Source: Thuidium tamariscinum | Taxonomy: Eukaryota > Streptophyta > Bryopsida > Hypnales > Thuidiaceae | Length of the DNA stretch: 64,000 bases | Reading direction: 5' to 3' | Assembly (NCBI GenBank): GCA_947034885.2 | Contig: OX344751.2 | Span: 47,087,082-47,151,081, forward strand | In this document: one piece after another, positions 11,737 to 22,763 of the stretch | How positions within the stretch are numbered: the stretch's first letter is position 1 | Layout: each line of letters begins with the position of its first letter | The notes under the pieces: generated by a model | What the model was told of the DNA's origin: nothing | Databases searched by the model: none | The model's input: only the letters and a program-made list of their open reading frames with translations | Made by a program: the position numbers and the translations under genes

Positions 11737-13212
11737 CTGAAAGCGTTGTTTCGTCTTCCTAGTTTCGATAGGACTCTTCTTGGCAATGACAACACCAACT
11801 GCCGTTGGTGGTTTAGGATTCACCGGTCTCCCCATCGCTTCCCAGATAGTGCGGGCTCTAAGTATATTTGTGGCCCAGGAAGGTTGCACAACAACGAAAT
11901 GGTTCGTGCGATTATAGTACGCGGAGATGCATCTCAATTTCTCCGCATCTTTCGACCATACGACGAAGCAATTCCATTTGCGGAAGTGCTCTCTCTGGTC
12001 ATGGTTCACATTATTCGCGTCGTCCAACATGAACCTGCTCGCTGCAACGCTATGCTACCCGTTGATAATATAAAATTTGCCGCTCTAAATGTCTTCCCAC
12101 TTCTGGGGCTTCGTTTCTTGGTCTACGGGCATGACACAAAGCGTCTGCTTTGTGCTTTTGTCCGGCATATTGAGCAGGTATGTCACGAGATCCTAGACAA
12201 TGCTCTCTTCCTTGGAGCATACGTTGAAGGTTGCTGGGGCGTCAACCATTTGAGAGATGTCAATCTCTTTCTTGTCATCAACTTTGAAAATGTACGCGTC
12301 CTGGCAGCTTATCCAAAACTGCTGGTACACTTGGCTGACGTGCTTATAGTCAGGCTTCCTATCTGTTGCCCGAGAGTGCGGAATGCTAGCTATCGCGCCA
12401 ACTAAGTTACCATCTGGCAACTCAGATTCCTCTGAAACTTTTGCACCTGTTTTTGGCACAGATGGAGAGGCATTTGACTTTCTACCCTTCCTTCTCTCTT
12501 TTGGAGGTGCTTCATCTGGGTTCTGAGATCCTCTCTTCCCCCTGGAAGTGTCTACTTCGGCTTTCTTCGTGGGCTTCTGAGATTCTCGCTGCTTTTTAGA
12601 ACTCCCTGGCTCGACCTTGATGGTTCTCGGAGTGTTCATTTGAATTTGAAGCTCGATCTTACCCTGCAGGATGCTGAACTTATTGATGAGAAGTCGTATT
12701 TTGCTACATAACTTCTTCCAAGCCAATGGCGACCCATTTGCATTCCTCCACTCATTGTTGTCAATTTGGGCTTCCAGCGGCTTCACTTGGTCGGCGTAGG
12801 GTGTAAGGTCGAGAGTTTCTAAGAGTGGAGAAAGGTAGAAGGGGATGTCCGCGGAGTTCAAGCAAATTGCGAAGTGGTACTCATCCTTTCTCGCAACACC
12901 CGGGATGTCGGTCATGCACTTGATCCTGATCATGGGGTGTGCATCTGCCTCCACGTCCTTCAGTTTTTCTTGATAGGATAGCTGCATGTAGACTTGCCCG
13001 TTCCTGAACTTGTAGGAGAAGCAAAGCTTGTTCACGAACGGAATCATGTGCAGGCTCCAGGACTCGACTTGCTCTGGCTCTTTGAATTCCCAATATTCTC
13101 CCTCAATGAGATAATCGTCTGCAGTTCTGTCGTCCTCTTCAAATTGGATTTCACATCTCTTAAAGTACATCTCCAGGGCGTCATAAAGATTCTGAAGTTC
13201 ATTCTCCATTCT
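11737..13212 (-). CDS. ParB-like domain exon of the TIR-element gene
   Basis: One frame from an acceptor near 13213 to donor TTTCAG^GTAAAT at 11737. The first 180 residues are unfamiliar; a Lys/Arg/Ser/Pro-rich linker follows. The last 190 residues look like a ParB/sulfiredoxin-type domain: a KKEIDISQMVDAPATFNV start, the signature FYIING-stop-HSVAASR where ParB proteins have a GQHR-like motif, then VVWSKDAEKLR and AYYNRTN. ParB domains bind DNA and hydrolyse CTP or act as nucleases, and in bacteria are often fused to DNA methylases, as here. Three TAGs interrupt the frame at 12193, 12085 and 12055; each could come from CAG. It is probably dead in this copy. Earlier 5' exons must exist because this start does not join in phase to exon 1 in the right TIR. 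Confidence 0.72.
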
Positions 13213-13759
13213 ACAATGTTGAAATCAATTGACTCAGTAGTTGTTGACAATTTAGCGCGAGTCGCGCTAAATTTACAAGCAAGTTAGGGATTGGGAATTT
13301 GATTAGCGATATCGAGCATAAATAATTAGTTTCAGTTTATTCTTGAGCTGAGGGAAATTATTCTTCTGGTTTATAGGGGTTGAGCTTTAGCGCGAAACGC
13401 GCTAATGTAGTTACATCATGTATGTATCTAGGATTTCGTGAATGCTGGATTTGGTTTCTGGGTTTAAGCGCGATACGCGCTGAATTGTACATGCTATCAT
13501 TACAGTGTTGTGTTCCTGATATACTACTGACAATATATCTTATATCTATTTTTATTTGTTTTTATCTATTTTTAAATATTTTTCTTGGTTCGGATTTCTT
13601 CTGCCTTGGGGATACAAGTTTAGCGCGGCTCGCGCTAAACTGCTGAGCGTGAGCCTCGCTGATTAGCATTGTGGGCACGAGGTTTGTAGATGACTTCTAC
13701 ATAGCCGGTGTCTGTCATTTGAGCGCGAGTCGCGCTGAAATGATAGATTTGCTAAATTT

Positions 13760-14990
13760 GGGTTTACTATTGATCTGCTCTATGTTCTTGTGGGTTTGTG
13801 TTCATATAAATTTTTAGGGTTTGCACGAATTCTTAATCATATACTATACTTTTCGTTCATAAACTCTGTGAATACAAGGCTCTGGTTTCTGGGAACTCAA
13901 TGCAGCATCTCGTTATTGATATTGAAGAATTTAGGGTTCCCTACGTTGATGAAGAAAATCAAAGACTACTACAACAGACTCAAGCATTATCCACACAACA
14001 TCCTTGTTCTAGCATTGAGAAAAATCACTTTGGCAACAAATGCGCACCACCACTGTCGCAATTAAAAAGTACTCCAATTGCAATACAAGAAATTGATAAA
14101 CACTAACCTGATAAGTAAGAAGGATGTGGAAGCTCCAACTGCAGCCGAAATCCAAATCGCAGAAAGAAAACAAACCAACTGATCTGCAAACATTGGAACA
14201 CGATGCTGCGTTACTTCAGAACTTCACATACAAGAGCCCTAAACCTCCAATATTACAAGTCACACAGCCCAAAACAATACCTACAGCCTACATTACACAG
14301 CCCAAATAGGAAATTTTTTGCCTACATTGGAACTTCTAGTAAAACCACAATTGCAATGAAAAAACGAAATTCAGATCACCAACAGGAAACCCACCACGAG
14401 TAACAAAGAAACCCATCACAAACAACAAGCAGCACAGGAATGATGCAACATCTAAGCTGGTACATAAACAGCAAATGCAACAATTCAAAGCAATTGTAAA
14501 GCAAAGTAACGCAACCAATCATTCAGCTCATGCACATGCTTCCAATGCCATCCCATTCCCAGCACTCTATGCATTGTCAAGCCATCAAACATCAGGGTTT
14601 AAGGGAACTGACATTCACAAAGCAACTGAATGCACACCTATAAAGAAAACTGAAAAGTGGTAAATTGAATGAATTTAGAGCTTACCACAATCCTCGACGG
14701 AGTTCCGCCGCCTGCACAGCGCAAAAATCCTTGCCCAACCGCGCGCAAGTTGTACACAAGAAAGCCTCCGTCCTCGCAAATCGCGCTAAAATAATCAACC
14801 TCACAGAAAAAGTCTCCGCCAACCTCACCTTCTCTCACGCTGAAACTCACAGACAAAGATCGCTTGAAGATAAAGATCACCGCCTCCCAATCAATCCTTC
14901 CACAGGTTGCTCTCACAATGACTACCTCAGAGACACACAGCGCCTACAGACAAGCAAAACGCAGACTCCTTACACACACACCGCGCGCGC
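13760..14990. other. Probable 5' non-coding region of the TIR-element gene; no firm gene
   Basis: Short open frames occur on the plus strand (for example 13900-14106) but are Gln/His/Thr-rich, without domains. On the minus strand the interval must hold any missing 5' exons between exon 1 in the right TIR and the ParB exon. A 27-codon minus-strand frame at about 13718-13635, sandwiched between two palindromes, is the best candidate but lacks a clear donor. The 14690-15000 part is C-rich and resembles 2560-2800 in composition. Confidence 0.4.
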
Positions 14991-15706
14991 TGTGAGCGCT
15001 CCTAACTCCACCCTCGAGCTAAGAGTTTTTCACACGGGTCCTGTGTCTAATTGAGTTTTCTTTCTAATTGGGTGAAAAAGAAAGCCTTCCAAGCAATGAA
15101 CTCTTTTAGTCACGTGTTTTGGATGTTTCTAATCTAATTTCGTGGTTATAATTCTATCTATTCTATTCTAAGATGCAACCAAGTGACCCTACTCTATTCT
15201 ATAGTTTTGCCTAAATCTAATTCCAAGCGTTTGGTGAAAAGAAACTTAACAGTAAAACAATGAGAATGAAAATCAAATGTGAGCGGTTTACCTCCTCTGC
15301 GTAAATCTCCATGGTCCCGTCGTCAAACATCATCATGTGTAAATATTCCCCTACGACCTCGCCATCGAAATCATCCTGGTTCTCCATCTAATCCATAGTA
15401 ATTTTCCACAATTGTTGGTAAATTTTCTCCTAATTAAAATAAGCCACTGAAAGTTACGTAGGTTCGAATTAATTGCACATTTTCTCTTCAATTCCTAATT
15501 TATTGGTAATTGGAAAATGTCACAATATTTTGAATCTACTAAATAGTTCGAATGATCAATGAAAATCCTATCTAATTGTTAGTATTATTATTCTTTGATT
15601 AATTGAATTACGAATTTATCTAATTTTAAGAATTAAATTTCACCTAATTTTGACGTAATGAGTTGTTCTTCTTTCTTAGAATTAAAATGTCATTGCCAAT
15701 CCTAAC
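14991..15706 (-). repeat. Right terminal inverted repeat
   Basis: Reverse complement of 6-720. Past 15706 the similarity to the left end stops, so this is taken as the outer end. No target duplication can be tested because the window starts at the left tip. Confidence 0.92.
15292..15387 (-). CDS. First exon of the TIR-element gene inside right TIR
   Basis: ATG at 15387 opens a 32-codon exon that ends at donor GAG^GTAAAC, mirroring 325-420. The peptide starts MENQDDFDGEVVGEY; the two copies differ at two residues (Q/R and E/G). It reads toward the ParB/methylase/HAD exons on the same strand, so it is the likely translation start of that transcript. Its end phase does not fit the ParB exon directly, so at least one exon in between is unidentified. 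The product is short and acidic and has no recognised domain. Confidence 0.6.
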
Positions 15707-15733
15707 TTATTCAATTTCTTGGTAATTCCTAAC

Positions 15734-15975
15734 GAAATTGGTTGTCAATTAGTTTGGCTTTTTAGAATTAATTTAAATGAAGAATTGCAACCAAATCTTT
15801 TATAATCTAATTAATTTTAATTTCTTTTAAATCCTTAAGAAATTGGTTGTCAATTTGTCTTTTTTAATTTGTCTTATTAGGATTAATGTGAATAAAGAAT
15901 TGCAACCAAATCTTTTATAATCCAATTAATTTTAATTTCCTTAAAATTCTTGAAGAAATTGGTTGTCAATTTGTT
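15734..15975. repeat. AT-rich tandem repeat, about 110-bp unit
   Basis: The block GAAATTGGTTGTCAATT recurs at about 15734, 15840 and 15954, each followed by GAATTGCAACCAAATCTTTT and TAATTAATTTTAATTTC. Two full units and a partial third lie immediately outside the right TIR. Confidence 0.85.
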
Positions 15976-18955
15976 GTTTTCCTTTTGGCTTATTAGGCCT
16001 AATAAAACAAAACTAGCAAAATCCAAACCTTCTAAGAATCTAATAGCCAAAGAATGTAGAACATTCCAAAAGACCGAGAACAATTTCAATAGTGTTATTC
16101 CAAATAAATGGATTTTTTATTCCCAAAGGTCAACCCCCAAGATTAAAGAATCCCAATCTATAGTGTTATTCCCCCAAAAATCAATTGTTTATTCGTAATT
16201 GGCTTCACGTGTCAAATTTCATCACCTTAATCTTCCTAACTACTTCTCCTTCTCCCTCATTCTTGCTTAGTATGTTTTGCAAGTTTTTGTGGCGAGAGGT
16301 GGCTATGGAGTTTAGAATGTGAAGAAGGTTATGAAATTTTTGTGACTTCCAAATGTTGGATTTTTGTTCAAAAAGCAAGGGTGTGGCGCCAACTGCCAAC
16401 CATAAGTGTGAATTTATATCCAACTTTTGAGAGTTCCAAACTTACTTGAGTCCCTGGACTGAACCCGACTCCCCTCCAACGACCTGACTCCCTTCTCCAG
16501 CGACCTGACTCCCTTCTCCAACGACCCGACTCCCCACTCCAGCGACCCGACTCCCCTCCAGAGCCCGACTCCCTCTCCGGCGCCCGACTCCCCACTCCAG
16601 TGCCTGACTCCCCACCGGCCCGCCTGGTTGGTACCCGACCCGCCCGGGGCTGTCCGCCTGGGTGGTTGTCCGCCTGGGTGGCTGGTCTGCCTAGGTGTGC
16701 TGTCCGCCCGGGGGTTGGTCTGCTCTGGGTGTGCTGTCCGCCTGGACTGGTCCGCCCGGGGTGTTGGCCTCTTATTATGAAATTTGGAATTTGGGGATTC
16801 TCCAATTTGTAGATTTTGGGAATTCTCTCCAATTGAAAACTAATAATTTGAGGTTGCACTTTGGAATGGTTTAATAATGGAACCCGAGAATTTTGGTTCT
16901 AATTTCCTTCCAAGGCTTACGTGGTTTTTGAGAGTAGAATTCTCCCAATGTTTTAGTAAGTCTCAAGGGTACAAAGCTCTGCCGTGTCTTGATAATTGTA
17001 GTATTTTGAGAGTTTTATTCGCAAAAGGAGGTACACATGACAGTGTTTAAACCGGACTTTCACATTAAACCCTTAAAATTTCCTAGTATTTTGGAATTTT
17101 GCAACCAAAGGAGGTACACATGACAGTGTTTGAACCGAACTTTGGCGCTCAATACTCAAAATTTCAGTGAACTAGTAGCAAAGAAAGTGTTGAGGCCTTG
17201 CCTCTTGAGTGATGTGAAAAAATAAATGAAAGTTGAAGGGGCCCTAAGCCTTCAATTTTGAAGAAGAAAAAAACTAAACACAAACAAGACTTGGCCAAAA
17301 TCTTGGTCCAAGTAGTGCCCCAACCGTGTTGGTGGCACGAGTAGCAGAAGAACAAAGTGTCGGTGCGAGAAATAAGGGTACTGGCAACCTCGAGGGAGGC
17401 TCTTATATACCCGTGGCCGGGCCCCTCTCGGTAATTGCCAGTGAAAACACTTTGTTACTTCCTATCCTAAACTACCCTAATGTAATTCCAAAATATTAGT
17501 TGTTGAATGGTGGAAATTTCTAAAAACATCCCCATTTTGTCAAAGAAATCTTGGCCAAATCAAATCCAAGATCTTAACCAAAAATATTTTGGAATTAACC
17601 CTAATCTACCTAGATATTTTGCAAATTAATCCAAAGTCATTTTGAAAATTGTCTTTCTTTAGCCCAAAGATGGCTTTTTACGCAAGAAAGAGATCTTGAC
17701 CAAATCCAATCTTTGATTTTCCAAGAGATATTTCCAAAATCACTTCTAATTAACCGCAATTAACGATTAAAAAGTCAAACTAAGAGCTGACCCTCTCTAT
17801 CTTTTAGGGAACAACTCGAAACGGAAAACCGTCTGCGCCATTGTCTTCAGAAGACCCCAATTAGCCTAATGGACCCCTTACCCCTCACTCCTAGGCCATT
17901 TGCGCGCCCAAATTGGAATTACGGTAACTCCAATTAAAAGTCAAAAATCTAACTTTTAGGATTTGCGCAATTTGATGAATCTGTCAGGCCAGGGTCGTTA
18001 GGAATTTCTGTGAGAGTAAGGAATGATTCCTCATTTGCGACAATCGGACATCATTCGCTCCTGATACGCCGGTCAACCCGCCGCCAACTTGTAACTTCCA
18101 GTGAATTTCGATGTCGATGCCAGTTTTGGTAGTTGAAAATGTCGGAATGTCGTCAAACTTGACCGGGCGCTTATTAAGCATACAAAAACCTATCCTAATT
18201 TTTAGTGAGATTTTACCGCATCATACGTAATTTCTATGATTTTACGAACATTTCTATGTGCGGTTGACTTCCCATGGAGTCAACGTGGAATTTCGGAAAA
18301 ATCCGAAATAAATTGGGTAACATCTAGGGCACTCCTAGATTCTTGGTGTAAGTCCCACGCAACCTTGCACCTTTCTAATTTTAGTAATTTGGAATTACTT
18401 TGCCCAATTGGACAATTTAATTCCCGATGCCCGGGAATCTTGGACAATTGTTTGATTCTCGTTCGCTCCTGGCATGCTCCTACCCTTGGAACACCTCTCT
18501 GTAGTCTTCAATCTCCAATCCTCCATTTTTTGTCTCGTGAAATTCAAATTCTCCAAATCCATTGTAGTGGTTTTACCTTTAAATCCAATTTATTTCCAAA
18601 ATTGAACTTAAGCCCTGATAACTTCCCACGCTCGTAGTAGATTCTTTTAGCTTAGTCAGTGTCTTATGCATCCTTAAAAGGTTGACTTTGCACAGACATT
18701 CGCTAGGACTGACTAACTCTCTATTCCTTATTTCTCTCGGAATTACTAATTCTTCACATATACTCGCTTTGGAGACTTAGAATGATTCCAATTTCTAATA
18801 TTAGGAATTTTCCACCATCTAAGTTGGTTTTCCGCCATTTTGGCATAGACTGACACCAAAACTCCCTCAACATTCTTTTTATGTATTTTTCTTGAATATT
18901 TTAACTAATTTTTGCTATTTAATCGCGAAAAATGGACCCAGAGTCCTGAGTGCCA
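15976..18955. other. No gene; GC-rich minisatellites and repeat debris
   Basis: From 16467 to about 16610 there is a C-rich repeat of roughly 20 bp (CGACCTGACTCCCTTCTCCA and variants), then a GTCCGCCTGGGTGG-type repeat to about 16760. An 80-bp direct repeat containing GGAGGTACACATGACAGTGT lies at 17023-17165. A minus-strand TATA-like GGGTATATAAGAGCC is at about 17400-17414, inside an inverted repeat (AACAAAGTG/CACTTTGTT), and could be an old promoter. The rest is AT-rich with no domain-bearing frame. Confidence 0.6.
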
Positions 18956-18959
18956 TCTC

Positions 18960-19045
18960 GAGGGCTCACACGCGCACACACACAACCCGCAAACACACAC
19001 ACACACACAGCGCGCAAACACACATAGACAAAGCGCACATAGACA
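18960..19045. repeat. CA-rich microsatellite
   Basis: Runs of CACACACACACA broken by CGCG and AACCCGC. It opens artefactual frames on both strands. Confidence 0.95.
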
Positions 19046-19307
19046 AACCCAGGATTAGGAAACTCACGGCGCGCAAACAGCTCGCAAAACCCAGAACCCG
19101 GAAACGAAGGAGAGAGAAGACCTCCCAAACCTGACTGCCGAACGTCAACCCGTGGTCCGGGTCTACCAAACCTATGGCATTGGAACTGAAGCTCAAGTAC
19201 GGTAAGAAGGCTCGGGTGCCAATACTAGGCTTGAATTGTAAACTACTCAAAATATTTGTCAATGAATTCCCCTTCTAAGACAAGTTGAATTGTAACCCAA
19301 TTGGTTT

Positions 19308-19963
19308 AACCCCAAAATGACCCTGGAACTTCCTTTAGCTTCTAGAATTTGCTCTAAATTAAACTAAAAGTCAACATTTTGATATATTGTATCAATTCTT
19401 TTTGAATTGTAACCGTATAAAATCAAACTAGACATGTTAGAGATCACATTAGGAAAAAAAATACAACAATATCTCTTATGGATTGAAAGATTATAATGTT
19501 TGATCATGAGGGTGTTAAAACTGTGAAAGTAATTTGAAATATTTCAATCCTCTTTTTTTCATGTCAAACCTAAAAAGTTGGTCACCAAAAAAATATGAGG
19601 CTAGAGGGCCTAACATGCATAACCCCAATCAATTTATAACTTCTCAAAATCTACTCTACATATTTTTGAAATGAATTTTTAATGTGTTTTTTTCTCAACG
19701 ATCTAGTGTATTTGAGTCTCATTCCCCAAAGCCCTCAACAGTACAAGAAGGCAAGATTGCAATGGACACCCATGCACAAAATCTTGAATAGAAAAATCAT
19801 AAACAATCATTTTCAAAATCAGATTATTGAGGCTAAAACTAAACTTCAAAAAGAATTTTTCAAAAATATAAACTACTTAAAATAATCATTTGGTACGGTT
19901 TTGTTTAACTTTAAAAATCGGTCGAGGACACATTCTGTCCTCAAGGTCATTCAGGGGTTAATT
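19308..19963. mobile_element. TTAA-flanked TIR element, copy A
   Basis: The left end reads TTAACCCCAAAATGACCCTG and the right end is the reverse complement of TTAACCCCTGAATGACCTTG. The interior is homologous to 23817-24390 (same strand) and, inverted, to about 26040-26590. It is non-coding. The TTAA at each end could be a target duplication or part of the repeat. Confidence 0.7.
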
Positions 19964-19982
19964 CCTTGGAAATCATTTTTGA

Positions 19983-20360
19983 ATCATACTACAAAAATCA
20001 CAACTCCCTCTGTAATATCACAAATGCTTCCATTAATACTATGGGCTCATGTTTCCTAGGGTAATCATCTACCTAATTATATACTAGTAAAATTTTGATA
20101 TACTTGAATAGAATGCATCAGAATGATTCCAATAAGCCTTTGAAATAATTATTTTAAATGTTTTGTAAGAATGTTTTCAATTATGGATACACTAAGATAA
20201 TATTTCTTCAAAATGTTATATTACAAAAATACAGTAGCAGTTGGCAGTCACGTCTGTAATTTCACCTTTCACAAAGGGTGACATTATAAAAATGATGCAA
20301 TCGTTGCAATGAAGGTGATATTGAAAACGATCCGTATGGTAATATTAGAGAGGTAGCAAT
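19983..20360. mobile_element. MITE with TAATATCAC repeats, copy 1
   Basis: Begins TCATACTACAAAAATCAC, continues CCCTCTGTAATATCAC and ends with several GTGATATT/GTAATATTAGAGAGG blocks. Closely matches 33119-33495 along its whole length. It is non-coding. Confidence 0.75.
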
Positions 20361-20576
20361 TTCAATGTCTGTAACAATCGAGTCATTCAATTTTAAATGC
20401 ATTCTAATGTACATGTATCTATTATAGTATTCACCACCACATATATTTCATTTACCGTTCTATAAATTTCAATTGTACATTTCAATACATGCTTACTTAT
20501 ACTATAAATTTACATGAAGATTTTAGTAATTTGTATTTGAAGATTTACAAAATTTCTTTAGAGTACATTCTATCTA

Positions 20577-21304
20577 GGGTCGTTGCAAGAAACACTTACC
20601 AGTTTTGTCTCAAAATGGCTCAAAATCAATGAGTCCTGTGAGTCCTATGACCCTTTGAAATAAAATTTTTTTAAATTGAAAAAAATATGGATAATTTGAA
20701 GAGCAATGAGAATATTATGTCTCTTGAAATTCAGACCTAAGAAAAAATTTCTCTAAATGTTATAGACAATGGAAAATACAATGAAAATAGCTCTTTTTTC
20801 ACTAATTTGGTAAAAATAGTAAAAAAATTCAAAAAAAGAAAATGAAAAATCCTTTTTTTCTTCAAGTAAAGGTCTTTCTTTTCCAACAAATTTCATATTT
20901 GGAAAAAATAAATTCTATTCTCTACACGTGCGCAAAGTCAGCCACTTTGACGACATGTGGAAGTTGGACAGTTTAATATTTTCAAAAATCCTTTTTAGGG
21001 ATTGTGTAACTATACTATATATCTAAGCATGACAATTTTCAGCTCAAAATTTGCATTTTTGGGTCAAAAATAGGACTAAAAACCCCCAAAATGGCCAAGG
21101 TAGACAGCCAATCGGGGGCAGTTTAAAAATAGTAAACTAATTTTTTTTAAATTGAAAAAATTACACAACATATAAAACTTTTGTGCTCACCTTCATTCCA
21201 AATTTCAAGTTGATAGGTCAAACTATGCAAAAGTTATAAGCAAAAAACTACCTGTTGGAGGTCAAGGGGACAAAAAATAGGACAAGTGTTTCTTGCAATC
21301 ACCC
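20577..21304. mobile_element. 728-bp non-autonomous TIR element, TCTA target duplication
   Basis: The left tip is GGGTCGTTGCAAGAAACAC and the right tip is the reverse complement of GGGTGATTGCAAGAAACAC, flanked by TCTA at 20573-20576 and 21305-21308. The interior is AT-rich and non-coding. The same family, inverted, lies at 54887-55583. The superfamily is uncertain: a 3-4-bp duplication fits PIF/Harbinger- or CACTA-like elements, but the tips are unlike classic ones. Confidence 0.88.
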
Positions 21305-21329
21305 TCTAATACTTAAAAATTATAATAAA

Positions 21330-21372
21330 ATTCTAATGATGAATGCATAGCATAGCAAGTGCCAACCGCTAG
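21330..21372 (+). mobile_element. Helitron-like 3' terminus
   Basis: The stretch ending GCAAGTGCCAACCGCTAG matches the end of the autonomous Helitron at 63457-63460 (GCAAACGCCAACCGCTAG), with similar AT-rich sequence before it. The base after CTAG is C here, not the usual T, so it may be a truncated or rearranged end of a non-autonomous relative. Confidence 0.5.
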
Positions 21373-21595
21373 CCTGGTAAGTTAGTTATGAAAGAACAAT
21401 TTCTCTAGTAAGAATTTAATAGTCAAGGTAGGGTTTTATTGAAATCCTATGAGATTTTCTAATGAAAGTAACTGCATGAAATTTTATTTTTTATAATATC
21501 ACATGAATTTTATGGAATGGAAAAATTCTTGACTTGAAATTAAAGGGACGTAGAGAGTAAAAAGTCAAAGAATTCTTATGAAATTTATTTAGTAG

Positions 21596-22763
21596 GAAAA
21601 AAAACACGTGCAACTTTTAATGTCTATATTCCCTAGGAATCCCCCAAACTATTCTATTGGTGTTTTGTTTTTATTCACGTTCACGTCAATTAAAGACCAT
21701 TGGAAAAGAAAAGTTGGCCTGTATTTTAAGAATAAAAAAAATATGAAGTCATGGAATTGGTTTAAAAAAGTGGATGATTATTTATGATACTGTCTCAAAA
21801 TACAAATCATGTGGTGCGAAGAAGTGAACCGATACTTTTTTATTAAGTTGAAGTCATTTGTTACTCGACACAATGAACAACGAATAAAGTTTAGGGTGGC
21901 ATTGGACTTACTAGTGGCTTAACTTTAGTATTAACCGTTGTACCTAAAACTAACAATTATATTTGAATGATTCTTCTAGCAATCTAATAAATAGTGTTGA
22001 CGGTGGAATCTATCATTAGTTTAGTAGTACACACTATTCATTGTAAGAATGAGTACTTCCTACTAAGTGGCGTGCATTGCATGAACATATGCATTGAATG
22101 ATTTAACCAAGTATTTAAAGTCACCCAACCTCTTTAATAATGATGACGGTAGAGTCCATCATTCATCATTAGTTTAGTAGTAGACACTATTCATTGCAAG
22201 AATGAGTACCGCCTCCTAAGTGGCATGCATTGCATGAACATATGCATTGAATGATTTAAGCAAGTGTTCAAATTGATGCACCCTACTAATGATGACGGTG
22301 GAGTTCATCATTAGTTTAGTAGTAGTACACATTATTGCAAGAATACAAGATCATTAGTTTAGTAGTAGTACACATTATTACAAGCATACAAGTGAACTTG
22401 CAAATGTATGTTTTTTCATCTACTTTCATAGAAATGCCATGAATTTTTATGCTCAGAGTCTTCAAAATACAAGGCATTATCATGTGATTATGGAAAAATA
22501 CAAACATGTTTTGAATACAAAAAAACCTGAAGCCTCTAAGAAAAAAAAATCGAGATTACTACTTCCACATGTTTGTATTTCCACTAATTTCATAGAAATT
22601 CCATGACTTCATATTTTTTTTATTCTTAAAATACAGGTCAACTTCTCTTTTCCAACTGTCTTTAATTGACGTGAACGTAAAATCAATAAAAACAAAACAC
22701 CAATAGAATAGTTTGGGGGATTCCTAGATAATAGAGAAATTACAACTTGCACGTGTTTTTATT
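21596..22763. mobile_element. Inverted-repeat element with internal tandem repeats
   Basis: About 160-bp arms: 21596-21760 and 22597-22763 are reverse complements (for example CCAATAGAATAGTTTGGGGG in the right arm). Between them, a unit of about 145 bp (TTAGTTTAGTAGTA then GCATTGCATGAACATATGCA) repeats near 21995, 22142 and 22287. There is no coding sequence. Confidence 0.75.

Larger units (their letters stand above)
5895..13741. repeat. Ten dispersed palindromes TTAGCGCGANTCGCGCTAA
   Basis: Sites at 5895-5916, 7313-7335, 8473-8493, 8577-8598, 11708-11730, 13251-13272, 13386-13405, 13463-13486, 13619-13639 and 13717-13741; a half-site is at 14776-14792. Most differ from consensus at one or two bases, with the central ANT or GNT varying. 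Every copy falls in an intron or in the non-coding 5' part of the minus-strand gene. They are candidate operator or methylation targets for the encoded ParB-methylase. Confidence 0.9.
6..15706. mobile_element. Large TIR element (about 15.7 kb) carrying ParB/methylase/HAD genes
   Basis: Bases 6-720 are the reverse complement of 14991-15706 with only scattered mismatches, so the segment is bounded by long terminal inverted repeats. The outermost matching bases read GTTRGGATTGGCAATGAC on both ends. The window begins at the left tip, so the true end and any target duplication on that side cannot be seen. Inside are a minus-strand multi-exon gene (ParB-like, DNA-methylase-like, coiled-coil, HAD domain), two different palindrome arrays, several tandem arrays and a nested CACTA element. 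Long TIRs resemble Mutator-like elements, but I see no transposase with a DDE signature, so the class is open. It may be non-autonomous, or the ParB-methylase protein may be its mobility or control factor. At least seven in-frame stops mark this copy as decayed. Confidence 0.85.

Noticed and set aside
5136-13212. A changed genetic code (TAA and TAG read as Gln) explaining the in-frame stops
   Set aside because: Helitron and kinase frames also contain internal TGA, and the gag-like and Hsp70 frames end naturally at TAG with no homology beyond. Nonsense mutation is simpler.
13900-14106. 68-residue plus-strand ORF (MQHLVIDIEEF start)
   Set aside because: Short, Gln/His-rich, on the strand opposite the element gene, with no homology I recognise.
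16368-16859. 163-residue minus-strand ORF rich in Gly, Arg and Ser
   Set aside because: It is the translation of a GC-rich 20-bp minisatellite; no domain.
17400-17414. Minus-strand TATA box as a real promoter
   Set aside because: Good sequence but no gene downstream; recorded only as possible debris of an old element.
18236-18637. 133-residue plus-strand ORF
   Set aside because: Lies in repeat-rich sequence, no domain, no splice partners, biased composition.
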